Shown: one piece after another, positions 46,123 to 56,701 of the stretch | Layout: each line of letters starts with the position of its first letter | Numbering within the stretch: the first letter of the stretch is position 1 | Assembly: GCA_016508695.1 (NCBI GenBank) | Contig: VNKQ01000005.1 | Coordinates: 2,418,001 to 2,482,000 of the forward strand | Direction of reading: 5' to 3' | Length of the DNA: 64,000 bases | DNA from: Hyphodiscus hymeniophilus | Taxonomy: Eukaryota > Ascomycota > Leotiomycetes > Helotiales > Hyphodiscaceae | Program-made: the position numbers and the translations under genes | The notes under the pieces: model-generated | Seen by the model: only the letters and a program-made list of their open reading frames with translations | Database searches by the model: none | Told to the model about the DNA's origin: nothing

Positions 46123-48447
46123 ATGGACACCTCACACCTGATTCTCTCAGGCCTCAAGCCGCAGCAGACTGACAATAATTCAAACGAGTTCAGAGCTACA
46201 ACACCTATCGGGAGAGATGTTCATATCGAAATCAAGCCAGATAAAACACCAGATGCTCGAGGTCCAGTTGCCTCAAATCTCGGAGCAACATTGCGGAAAC
46301 CTCGCAAGACATTGGTTCTTTGCTTCGACGGAACTGGTAAGTGGGGAGTAGAAAGATGTAGCAGCCGCTAACAAGACACAGGAAATGAGTTTCATGGCGA
46401 CTCCAGCGATAGCAACATTCTCAAGATCTTTCGAATGCTCGATCGCTCTTCCGGAAAAGGATTCCATTATTACCAACCAGGAATTGGTACTTACGTTGCG
46501 TCTGCAAGTTTGAGTACTTCTGGGACCATCGCAAAATTGAAGAATTGGTACATCAAAGCCAAGGATAGTGCGGTGGGGACCTCCTTTGATGACCATGTCG
46601 TTGGGGGATACAAGTTCCTCATGCAGTACTATTCGCCTGGAGACAACATCTATATGTTTGGATTCTCGCGAGGTAGCTATACTGCACGGTTTCTTGCCGA
46701 AATGATCGACTGGGTTGGCTTGATTACCCATGGCAACGAGGAGATGATCCAATTCGCATGGAGGACATTTAGTAAGTGGAAGGAGATCGACAGTAACAAC
46801 AAGGAGGCCAGGATGAAGTCGAAAAAGGCGTATGAGTTTATGGTATCGTTTCGAGAGACTTTTTCGAGGCCAGTAAGAAGAATTGTATGGACTGCAGATG
46901 GTTTTCGGTGTTCTTTTACTGATACAGTTACAGCGCTTTCTGGGCTTGTTCGATACCGTCAACAGCGTACCCCGCTTCGAGAATGCTGTCTTAAGTCGTA
47001 AACGTATTCCTGTATGGTCCACGCCTTTTGTGGTATCGATGTACTGACGAATCGTAGTTCTCGGCAATCAGCTCTGCAAAGATCATTCGGCATGCAGTGA
47101 GTATTGATGAACGACGAGCAAAGTTCCGGGCGGACCTCGTTGCCCACGGGATGGCGGCTAGGAGAGATGAACATTTCGACCATGACAACATTATGGCACC
47201 AGAGGAACCGCACCATGAATGGGTTCACCACAGAGAGCGTTACAGTCATAAGCCTAAGCCTAAGCCCGCACCCAAGCCTGCGCCGGAGCCAAAGCTTCAG
47301 GAAAATGTCACCCTCAGACGTGACTCCCTCTTCCCAGAGGCTTCTGGTGAACTTCGGGGTCGCAAAGGCGTCAATGAAGATGAGGACCAGGCACTTCGTT
47401 ATCGAAGCCACTCTCGTGCCCATTCCCGTGGGCATAGCCAGATGAGCCATACCACAAACGCTTCGATCGCTGGTCCACATCTTGGCTTTGGTCTTGCAGA
47501 CGGCGATCACCATGTCCACCGTCCTGGCTCGGCGACCAGTGGTATTGGGTCAATTGCACCACCGGTTGATTGGGACGACGATGATCTTTCTTCGGATGGT
47601 GATGAAGATGACCAGGACATCGAGGAACTCTGGTTTCCGGGTGGACATGCGGATATCGGAGGTGGCTGGGCTGTGAATGAAGGAGAAACTCCTCTGAGCC
47701 ACGTCCCACTCGTCTGGATAGTGAGAGAGGCCAAGAAGAGCGGACTCGAGTTTGACGAGGACAAAATGCAAGCTCTTGATTGCTTGGATGACAGCGCGGC
47801 TGCAGCAAATGACATGCCTATGATTGAGATATCGACCTCAGGAGGAGAAGAGAGGATTGAAGGCGGAGGAAATCATTCCAGATTCAAAACTCTTCTTCTG
47901 GACACAGCGAGCAGAGGAATGCTCCATGACTGTCTTAGATTCAAGCAGGGCTCGCCAGCAGGAACGGTCATCAGATGGCAAATCATGGAGTATATGCCAT
48001 TTCGTAGATTGGATCTGAGAGATGATGGGAAGTGGAAGCCAATTCGATGGTGAGTTTGATTGTACGCCACAGAGCTTCGCTGCTGACAAGAACAGGCCAC
48101 TACCTCGTGGCGAGGTCCGTGATATGCCAAATGATGCGAAAGTTCATCGATCAGCAATCAGGAGGATGGAGAACAATCTTAGTTACCGGCCTGGGAACTT
48201 GATATGTGGCGGAGGCGGACGAGGCTACATTACAGCACCGCAGGAAGAAGGGATAGGCCAGTGGAAGGTGGTTGGGGAAGAGGGTGATGTTGTGGGAGAG
48301 AGAGTAGTAATGCTTCGTAAACCAAATGAGACGGCACAGGAGAAGAGGACTGTAAAAGAAAAGGAGAAGAAGAAGGAGAAGAAGAAGGAGAAAGAGAAGA
48401 AGGAAGAGGAGACGGAGAAAAGCAACGGGAATCATAGAGTTGGGTAG
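46123..48447 (+). CDS. DUF2235 alpha/beta-hydrolase-like protein
   Basis: Five exons, 46123-46336, 46382-46884, 46934-47011, 47058-48049 and 48096-48447, give 712 aa. The DUF2235 landmarks appear in order: LVLCFDGTGNEF, SDSNILKIFRML, YYQPGIGTY, YMFGFSRGSYTAR (GxSxG with nucleophile S167), FLGLFDTVNSVPRFE, IRHAVSIDERRAKFRA and LWFPGGHADIGGGW. The same family includes bacterial T6SS phospholipases (Tle1), while the fungal members are of unknown function. Between HHEWVHHRERY and the PGGHAD block is a Pro/Lys/Arg/His/Ser-rich insert including a KPKPKPAPKPAPEPK run. The C-terminus is a long Lys/Glu tail encoded by AGGAGAAG repeats (48350-48420). Lipase or esterase activity is inferred, not shown. 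The two short exons around 46934 are needed to keep the GLFDTV motif. Confidence 0.9.
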
Positions 48448-49068
48448 TCTGTTTACTTGGCGAGCAGAATGAAGAAAAACCGTAGGGCTAACTCCTTTGC
48501 ATCAACGTCTGACTATCATCGGTTTGAAGACAATAATTCCAAGAAGTATATCGTATCGTAGCCCGCTTGGATTTGTAGTTTGCAGGTGAGTTCATCCTAC
48601 GCCGCCCCGTAGACTAGACATCTTGGGCCAACGAATACAGCTGTCTGCAGAGCATCGCCAGAATGATAAACTGGTATCACGCCAGTGTTGTAGAGGCGCC
48701 CACTTGCAAGTTCACATCGCTAAAAGGAACGAGACACGCAAGTCAAAACATAAACAGTGATTCTGAGGATATACACATAGATGATAGAGAAAGGAAACAG
48801 AGATGGTTGAGGATATATAAAAAGAAGTTCGAGCATAATTATAGATGCTTGAAATAACCAAGTAAACAAACTCCAACAAATCTGATGCCCCTCGATGTGC
48901 TGACGTCATCACCCTGGAGCTGAAAACGCGCGTGGTGGTTCGCAAGCTGATGTCCTCAAGAGTCGTGCCACCAGCAATCTGGAGGTGGCACGCCAGGCAC
49001 GACACTTGATAATTACAACTCCAATATGGCATCTCAGTATAACCTCACTTGAGTCAGATCCCTCGAAT
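48448..49068. other. intergenic region
   Basis: 620 bp without a coding signal; promoter region of the next gene. Confidence 0.4.
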
Positions 49069-50781
49069 ATGCCCAAGGAAGCCCTCTTTCCCCATCTCAC
49101 CTCCACTGGTCCTGCTCCGACCTACATCGAAGTATTGACGACCTACAAACGGGTCTTCTACGAGCGTGTCGCCGGGGGCAAACTGCGACCTCTTGTTCTC
49201 CCATACCATCTCTACGGATGCCTCCTTGTCCTCACCTACCTCTATATACCGCATACAAAAAGTCGGTTTGCCTATGGAGCACGATGGCCGGTTGTGGCCT
49301 GCGTAATATGGTTCCAATGGAAGGTCCTGTGGGAGACGAGTAGTGAGAATCAGGCTGTTGCTTTCGCTGCAGGACTGACGGCTGGCTGGGGTGTTGTCTG
49401 GAGCTTAACGTGGTTGCTGCTATGTCGGCCGCAGTGGGATGCGAAGAGGGTGCAGAGGAGAGTAGTGAGGGATGGTAGGGCGACGACGAAGGCAGACGAT
49501 GTTGGAGCTACTACGCAGAGTAATGGGCGTACGAATGGAGAGGCAGTCTGGCAGAATGGTTCACACTCTACCGATCCGGACAAGTATGTACGGAAGAGAA
49601 CACATATAAACGGGACTACAAAGGCAGAGACACATCAAGAGCATGGAGACGGAGAGACCGTTTCATACTCAGATGAATCAGAGAAGCGAGATGGTGTGGA
49701 ATACGAGTATTATTGGCAATCTTGCCCTTCGAAGCTCTCCGAAAGGATACCCTGGACAATGGATTTGCTGATGAACTTCCGCGGGCCGGGTTGGAATTGG
49801 GCAATTCCACCTATGCCAGCTCTTCCACCGTTTGTAAAAGCAAAAATTGGAGAAGATATAGACGAAGCTTCTATAAGAGGTGTTTCCTCCGTAGGACTCC
49901 GTCGTTTTGACACTCGACGAGACCTGTTCAACTACCGCATACCTCAATTCATTGGAGGGTACTTTGTTCTTGATATCCTCAAGACTACCATTATGAGGGA
50001 TCCATATTACGTCTTTGGGCCAAATACTTACGCCCTTCCATCTCACTTGGCAGCCCTCACGACTTTCCAATTGAAGCTTTTCCGCCAGCTTCTCAATTCT
50101 ATCACGGTCGTTGTCGCCCTAGAGATGGTGTTCATGCTTATGCCCCTCGGGATGTCTCTTCTTTGCGGGCCCTCAATTGTTGGCCTGCGAGGCGAAGCCT
50201 GGTATTATCCCTCAACTTGGGGTCCGTTTTCAAATATCCTCAACAAGGGACTGAATGGCCTATGGGGAGGATGGTGGCACCAGACATTTCGTTTCGTTTT
50301 CACAGCACCAGCCAACTACCTAATAAAGAACGGTTATGTCAAAGCTCGGTCAACAGAAGCTAAGCTTTCCGGCTTGTTCTTTGCGTTTGGCATATCAGGC
50401 TTCTTGCATGCAGCCGGAAGTGTCACACAGTTTGCGCTCTCGCATCCTTGGCAGGCACCAACTTTCTTCATGCTGCAAGCTCTGGGGATCTTGATACAAA
50501 CTGTAGTTTGCGTTCACCTGCGTTCCCAAATCACCCAACTGCCCAAAATCATTCGCCAAGCAGGGAATGTTATTTTCACTTGGACCTGGCTTTGGTACAC
50601 AAGCTGGCTACTGGTTGATGACTTCGCACGTGGTGGAATCTGGCTTTGGGAACCTCTGCCGATCAGTCCTACGCGAGCGCTAGGATTTGGAAGTGGAGAT
50701 GACTCATGGTGGTGCTGGGGCGACATGGGCATTCGATGGTATAGTGGCAGGCATTGGTGGGACAGTGGAATTGCCCTCTAG
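49069..50781 (+). CDS. wax-synthase-like membrane O-acyltransferase
   Basis: A single-exon 570-aa multi-spanning protein. The true ATG is at 49069; the frame is open 84 bp further upstream but has only GTG there. About eight to nine hydrophobic helices are visible with a soluble Arg/Lys/Ser-rich loop at about 140-230. The C-terminal half fits the fungal wax-synthase/MBOAT-like family (PF13813): a conserved RGEAWYYPSTWGPFSN block, GLWGGWWHQTFRF, and FGISGFLHAAGS with the putative active-site His. Members acylate alcohols or hydroxyls in secondary metabolites (for example trichothecene or terpenoid acetylation) or make wax esters. No biosynthetic cluster surrounds it here. Confidence 0.88.
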   Translation: MPKEALFPHLTSTGPAPTYIEVLTTYKRVFYERVAGGKLRPLVLPYHLYGCLLVLTYLYIPHTKSRFAYGARWPVVACVIWFQWKVLWETSSENQAVAFAAGLTAGWGVVWSLTWLLLCRPQWDAKRVQRRVVRDGRATTKADDVGATTQSNGRTNGEAVWQNGSHSTDPDKYVRKRTHINGTTKAETHQEHGDGETVSYSDESEKRDGVEYEYYWQSCPSKLSERIPWTMDLLMNFRGPGWNWAIPPMPALPPFVKAKIGEDIDEASIRGVSSVGLRRFDTRRDLFNYRIPQFIGGYFVLDILKTTIMRDPYYVFGPNTYALPSHLAALTTFQLKLFRQLLNSITVVVALEMVFMLMPLGMSLLCGPSIVGLRGEAWYYPSTWGPFSNILNKGLNGLWGGWWHQTFRFVFTAPANYLIKNGYVKARSTEAKLSGLFFAFGISGFLHAAGSVTQFALSHPWQAPTFFMLQALGILIQTVVCVHLRSQITQLPKIIRQAGNVIFTWTWLWYTSWLLVDDFARGGIWLWEPLPISPTRALGFGSGDDSWWCWGDMGIRWYSGRHWWDSGIAL

Positions 50782-50948
50782 CCGGTTACATAATACGAGA
50801 TTACGATTAAACATGCAAGCGCGACGTTTATGGATGCATTATAGATAGACAGACCTAGAGTTCTATCGAATCTCAATGGTCGGAATACTTTTATGGCTCC
50901 TATCATTTCAACAGTACTTTGTTGCCCGGGATGTCACAACCTGACATC

Positions 50949-52896
50949 TTACCATACCGAGCTTTGCGACTCTGCCCACAGCTTTCTCCCAAATACGTTC
51001 AGATCGTCCTGCCAAAGTACGCTCTCCAAAATGACCTGTGCACCATCCCAATCCTTCACTCCAAACACGCTTGCCATCTTTCTGAACTTCTCCATAAACC
51101 ACCACCGTTCCTCCTTCCCCTCGCTAGCAATACCGCCCAGTCCCAACACCCAAAGCAGCTTCACTCCAAGTGGTAATTCCACCCTCGGAACCGAGTGCAT
51201 CTCCAAAAACTTAGATATCGCTTCTTTCAGCCGCCTTACAGCTGTTGCGATGACTCGGAAGTTGAACCCGATGTCTCGAAGGCAGGTTGAGCAGAATATC
51301 AGTGCTGCGATGCTACACGCTCCATCTAGCTCGCCAACTTTCCTGGTGGGGCTGTGAATAATGTCGAAGAGTTGGTGTTGAAGAGAGTATATCTTATCAC
51401 TGTACCAGATGTTCTCTTCCGGTATAACGGCCTGCTTTCGTAGAGCAGTCATCTTTGCAGACAAGGCGCGGATCTGGGCGAAAGCCTCGTCGAGTCCTTG
51501 ATCATCGCTTTCGTTTGAAGACTCCGAAGATTCTGAAGCTGTAGGAAAGCACAAAGATGCGTCGCCTGGTCCTTCCGTGACTGGGATTCCGAGTGGTGCA
51601 AATCGAGGCTTGCTTAAGAGCGCACTGGCACAGTGGAGGTCGGTCCTAGATTTCTATCAGATGCTATTCGATCGAGAGAGGTAATCTTACCAGCCTATCA
51701 AGCGTCGAACATGAGGAGCGAACCCTCCGTCCTGGATCCCTCCCCGCAGTCTAACCATCTCCACCAATCCGTTCAAGTGTACTACCATACTATTCGTCGT
51801 TCCATTTGAAGACTATTCCATCGTTCAATCTCAATCATCCTCAAAGCTTACAAGTCAAACGGGACACTCACTTCATAAACCGCCATATTCGCTACAGCGG
51901 CGATATTACCATCACTCAGCGCCTGCTTCGGGTGCTGGAGCCTTTCATTCACAATACGTATTGCCTCGGTTCGATGATGCATGCTTTCGGTGGGATCGCC
52001 AGTGCTGAAGCGTAAGTTATAAGCAGCGACGTAATGGGACATGAACGTGTGGAATAACGCAGAGTCGTGGACAGCGAGGGTAAATAATCCTTTCCGCATA
52101 GGCATCATGAGCCAGGAAGACTCAAGTCGGACGTTGACTGTGCAGTTAGGCTTCTGAGTTTAAGAGGGCTTTGGTAAACATACAGTAGTGGTGAAGGAGC
52201 AGTTGAGTGCGAGGATTTATAAGAAGTGACATGGCGGAGAAGGGATCTAATGCTCCTGATGATGGATTCCGGTATAGCGAGCTGGCTTCTAGGGACGATT
52301 CGAGAGCTGAACGCCAGTGTTTGACCGCAGCAAGTTCCATATTGGAGCCAGAATTGGAGCGGAGATCTAGATTATCTTGATTTCGTTCTTGGAGTTTTGG
52401 CTCAGCAAATTTCTCCGAGGCCCTACTTGCGTTCTTTTCGACCCCTTCCTCTTCGCAGCCGGCTTTTGGTGATTCAATGACCACTGAAGCTCTATTGAAT
52501 GATCCTCCTGTACTATCCGAGGGGCGAGAAGCCGCCTGAAGCTTCTTGGCAACATAAGGCTTTACTCTGACCCAGGGTTGGAGATTCTTCTCCCGACCAA
52601 GCCTGAATTTCTGAGTCTGTGATCTGGCACTTAGTGGTGCTTTTCGAGTAGCCGCCACAGGGGGTGGGAAGGCATTTCCATGTTTTCTTCGACGATGATA
52701 CTCTCTCATCACCTGAACTCTGATCTCCGTCTTCGAGCTGTCATCTAAAGACACGGTATCGGTGATGTTGATAAAATGCGGCTCAAGTTGGGCAGATCCA
52801 TTAGATCCATTTAGAGAGGTCGCTGTCGTTTGTAGAGTCAGACTACGGTCTTTACAGAGATGAGCTCTCTTGCATACACTTACTTTGAGTTTGCAT
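50949..52896 (-). CDS. fungal-specific transcription-factor-like protein, 5' end unresolved
   Basis: Four clear exons are 52184-52754 (open further to about 52850), 51872-52137, 51691-51812 and 50949-51645. They splice in frame: LLHHYF-NVRLESSWL, VYE-SSNGTTNSMV, RRLIGW-TDLHCASALL. The Leu/Ala-rich helical body (MRKGLFTLAVHDSALFHTFMSHYVAAY, WFMEKFRKM) and the opening EPHFINITDTVSLDDSSKTEIRVQVMREYHRRRKHG belong to the DUF3468-type regulator-like family of fungal proteins, often called tachykinin family. There is no Zn2Cys6 cluster upstream, so DNA binding is doubtful. The exon that supplies the start codon is not certain: an ATG at 52896 fits only with a 34-nt intron, too short to trust. I set the 5' limit there provisionally. 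Confidence 0.6.
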
Positions 52897-53162
52897 TTAA
52901 TTTTGGGGAATAGTCTGCTTTTGAATTCGAGACTTTCAAGACCCTTACATTATCACCCCGCAATCGAGGGGTATTATTGTCACTTCACTTTTGGTTAGTA
53001 GGCTTGCCGCTCTTACTCAGGCGCTAATCAGCCTCGGCTCAGCCAACTCGCCTGAGCTCTCAGCCCACCTAAGCAACATGATCATCCTTTCTTTGAAAAC
53101 ACTTTCCATCTTTCAACGCGCCCGCCATCTCCAACACGCTACATGCCGTCGAAATCTTCACG
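52897..53162. other. spacer before the HNH pseudogene
   Basis: About 265 bp with no coding signal; it includes a polypyrimidine leader for the downstream relic. Confidence 0.35.
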
Positions 53163-54317
53163 ATGTCACTTTCTCCTGCTCCCTCCAGCTTGTCAGATTC
53201 CAGCTCCTCACAATCCGATACTCTCTCACAGAACGAAATCATCGAAGAGCACCCTAAAGACACTCTACAATACCTCGCAGATGCTCTACCACACTCCGCA
53301 GACTCTCCCTCCCCGCTGCTACACGAAGACACTCGAACTATAATGCCACCTCATAACCGCTCCGCAGGTCGCGACGTTCATATCTTTGATGCACGCGATT
53401 GAAATACCTCAATTGGCGGCCTGATTCTCACAGCCGGTGTTACAAATGCCAACTTGTATACTATGATAGGGATTTTTGTGGTCTTTAACGGCGAATATAT
53501 TCTACGGAATGAATGCGGTATCACGATAGAGAAGGACGACTCTGTACTCCTGCCTGGAAAATATTATATTGATTCTCCTCGTAAGTCTTTCTTTGATATC
53601 CTTTTCTCTAACTAATTTATTAGATCCTATTGAGATTAATAACGAGACGACATTAACACGCGTCATTTCTCAACAAACCGGAACTCGTGTCCAAGCCTTT
53701 ACCGACGCTGTCCGTTTACTGGATCGACGATGTGTTCTGACGGGACGAGTAGCAATAGATGCTGAGTATGGTTTCTGGACTGGGTTTGAAGCTGCACATA
53801 TCTTTCCGTTAGCCTATGAAGGGTATTGGAAGGATAATAATTACAGCCGTTGGATCCGAAGTCCCTCAAATAGAGAAGGAATTAAAGGTGGAGAAAATCA
53901 ACTCTGTACAGAATGGGCTGTTACTTGATAGTGCTATACACCAGCTCTTTGATATGTACCAGGTCTCAATTAACCCAGACGTATATGTATCCCTTACGTT
54001 CTTTATAATAGCTAATATTATCCTAGGACAATTACAAGATTGTATTCTTTCGCCCCGATGGGCACGGTATTGCTGGGAATTTCTTCGATCAAAGACCTCT
54101 CGATGATCCCCAAAGACTAGCTGACCAGCTTTTACGTTGGCATTTCCAGCAGGCTGTATTAGTTAATATGAGGGGTGCTGGCGAGCCTATATTCGAGCAT
54201 GATTTCCCGCCTGGCTCTGATATAATGGGTAGTATACTTGAGGGTCCAAAAGCTGATAAGAGGATGGAGTTTGAGCTGTTTAGTCGTCTAGCTACTCAAT
54301 TTGACTTGACTAAGTAG
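53163..54317 (+). pseudogene. decayed HNH-nuclease-domain gene
   Basis: The reading frame encodes a fungal HNH-type protein (PF13391-like) with the landmarks RDVHIFDARD, GGLILTAGVTNANLYTM, LRNECGI, VISQQTGTR, RRCVLTGRV, FEAAHIFPLAYEGYW and, after a spliced intron, DNYKIVFFRPDGHGIAG..DQLLRWHFQQAVLVNMRGAGEPIFEHDFPPGSD. Two lesions are visible. A TGA at 53400-53402 interrupts HIFDARD before GGLILTAG. A one-base shift lies somewhere in 53855-53895, because the continuation INSVQNGLLLDSAIHQLFDMYQ is in another frame from SRWIRSPSNREG. Two introns are kept (53579-53622, 53980-54027 roughly) with good splice sites, so the loss looks recent. The ATG at 53163 and stop at 54315-54317 delimit the relic. 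No flanking repeats or transposase seen. Confidence 0.82.
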
Positions 54318-55651
54318 AAGTAGTATAATAGATGTATATTTAATTCAAGGAAGCCATTCTGACTTCTTATATAATAAGGCAGTCCTTATTTATTTACACT
54401 TCGTGATATACCTTAGCAGCTATAGACGAATTAAAGTAAGTCAAAACAAGCAGCCAGGGAGTCCCAGACTCATGACTCAATGGATGTTCTGGACTCTACA
54501 TTAGCGGGTTTTTGATCACCCCAGGATGAAACTATATAACAGTAACACAAGGTTACAGCAGGATGAGGTCCAGAGGAATTCACCAATGGTGCCAATGGAG
54601 ACTCCATTGGGTCGAATTGTCAGCCACTTCCCTCGGACTAATAATCAATATTCACCAAGGCTTTGCTGTTATACTCTACATTCCAAGCTTTGAGTATCTG
54701 GCCTTCGCCACCATTCTGTAGGACGCATTAGTCTTCAACGACGAGTTGGAATGATCTCCCGTAACATCGCTCATCGCTCCTCAAAGCACTATCCAGTTGC
54801 CACGAATTACACACAGCTGCTATAGTGGTCATCCTGGTACGATAATCTCAAGAGACCCTAAAGTAAAGTATAAGAGTCCGTTGAAGAGACGACATCTCTT
54901 GTTCGTCTCAACTCCTCTCTTGACTTACGGATGTACGGCCCGAGTGACCAACCTTTGCAGCAATCCGAAAGAAGCTCAATAAGCGATAAAGCTATTAGTT
55001 TCATCAGTCAAACAGAACACAATATCTGAAAGGTTACGGTTACAGTCATGGCTCTCATGGACTTGGGCTTAATCCATTCCGTCCAGAGCGTAGGAGCTCG
55101 TTGGCGGTGTAAGATGGGGGACGATAGATGTGCAGGCAAGCTTGGACCCCCGACTAACCTCAAGAAGCCATCAACATCCCCTTTCAGACTAGCCCTTCAA
55201 TTTATGTATGCCTCCTTCACGTGGCTTCTTAAGCGATCCCTGACTATTCGCTTACCGAAGGGGTAAACAACTTCCTGTTCCGTTTCGTATCTAATCCTCC
55301 CGAACTCTGCAGATGTCCATTTCATGATCTTCATCTTGAACTCCCCCTGCAAATACCAATCTCCTTCTTTTCCATTGTCCCGAATGCTGCGACTACAGAA
55401 TCTACCATTCAAACTTACCAAGGAGAGTGGCCCATAGGCTCACGCAAAACTGCTGCTCCACGCTTGTTCCCCTGGATAGCAGGTATTACATATAACCTTT
55501 GGTCCCGAAGTTCCCACCCTTGTCAACCCTGCATAAGGCTGAGGGGTACAAACATGCATGACGTTTTCTCAGCCTTAAGTCTTCCTTTCTCTTCCCAATC
55601 TAAACTTTCTGTACCAAAACCTTCACAGCAGAATAGCTTTATTTCTTGACT
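54318..55651. other. 1.33-kb gene-free region
   Basis: AT-rich to about 54450, then mixed. No gene, RNA or repeat found. The last 200 bp act as bZIP promoter. Confidence 0.4.
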
Positions 55652-56425
55652 ATGGCAGCTGAAATTGGAAACGAGATACTCTGGGATCCAGCTCTGTTCG
55701 ACATTCAAACGTATGGATTACTTCAATTTGATGAGGGTTATTCGACAGCACCACTTGACTCCATGGTCTTGGTAAGGACTCCATCCCTTTATGCCCCGCA
55801 CCGTCCTGCATTCACTTTCAGTCTTCGTAGTGGCGGTCCTTTTATTTTGTAAAGAATAGCTCATACTAATTGCTCTCTTTAGTCGCATGATGCCTCAATG
55901 ACAAACCCTTCGCGGTCATTGAATGGGGTGCCCGGAGCGCCTTCAACAGGATGGAATGGCCAGCAGGGAATCTGGCCAAGCGTCGAGTCAAAATTACAGC
56001 TCAATGAGTCTCCACGAACTATGGGGCAATTGGAGAGGCTTAAAAAGATCATGATCGAGCCACAGCCGCGGGCGAAACGTAGGACACGGAGGGCCCCATC
56101 GGGCGAGGCCTTGGAGCGACGACGACAACAAAACCGAGCAGCGCAATTGGCATTTCGGGAGCGCAGTAAAAAGCAAATAGATGAAATCAGGCAGGAACTC
56201 GCACCATCCGTCGAATACAACCAGCAGATGTACTCCACGATGCGGGAATTGCTGGACAGGACGGACGCCTTGAAAAGAGACATCGAGAGAGCGCTAGCTT
56301 CACAGCCGCCTTTGCAATCTCTCGATTCAGGTCAATTTACGAGAACGAGTAGCTTGGATCTATTCACATCTCCGACATCCTCGGATGGGAGTCCAAATAC
56401 TGAATATGAGACGGCGAGCGGTTGA
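55652..56425 (+). CDS. short bZIP-type transcription factor
   Basis: Two exons, 55652-55771 and 55883-56425, give 220 aa. The basic region LERRRQQNRAAQLAFRERSKKQ matches the fungal Yap/AP-1-like consensus RRRxQNRxAQxxFRxR, with L replacing the more common R after AQ. The leucine-zipper part is short (IDEIRQELAPSVEYNQQMYSTMRELLDRTDALKRDIERAL) and poor in the heptad Leu, so dimer specificity is uncertain. A Ser/Thr-rich tail (TSSLDLFTSPTSSDGSPN) follows. It lies 276 bp from the P450 gene 3' end and converges with it. Role unknown; secondary metabolism or stress response is usual for the family. Confidence 0.82.
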
Positions 56426-56701
56426 TATTTTGTTACTGGAATTATGCCCATATACGTGTTTACTGGGAGCTTTGTACTCCATTTGCGATGATCGTTCTTT
56501 GCCGGTATGGCTGGGGTTGCTGTTGATTGACTTCTGCGGAGAAAATGACACGGCAGACATTTCAACACCAAGTCAGGAATGAAGCAAAATATCTTACAAA
56601 ACGAGACCCACCCTGCAACTGATGAACAAGATTTCATGGCTCGCAAAAACCCCAGCTCTGTCTCTATGATCTTACACGAATAGTTGAACAAGTCTTCCCT
56701 T

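Noticed and set aside
41056..52896. Possible secondary-metabolite cluster (Ppo, wax-synthase-like, regulator-like genes)
   Set aside because: No PKS, NRPS, terpene synthase or other core enzyme; genes are separated by housekeeping-like or unrelated genes.
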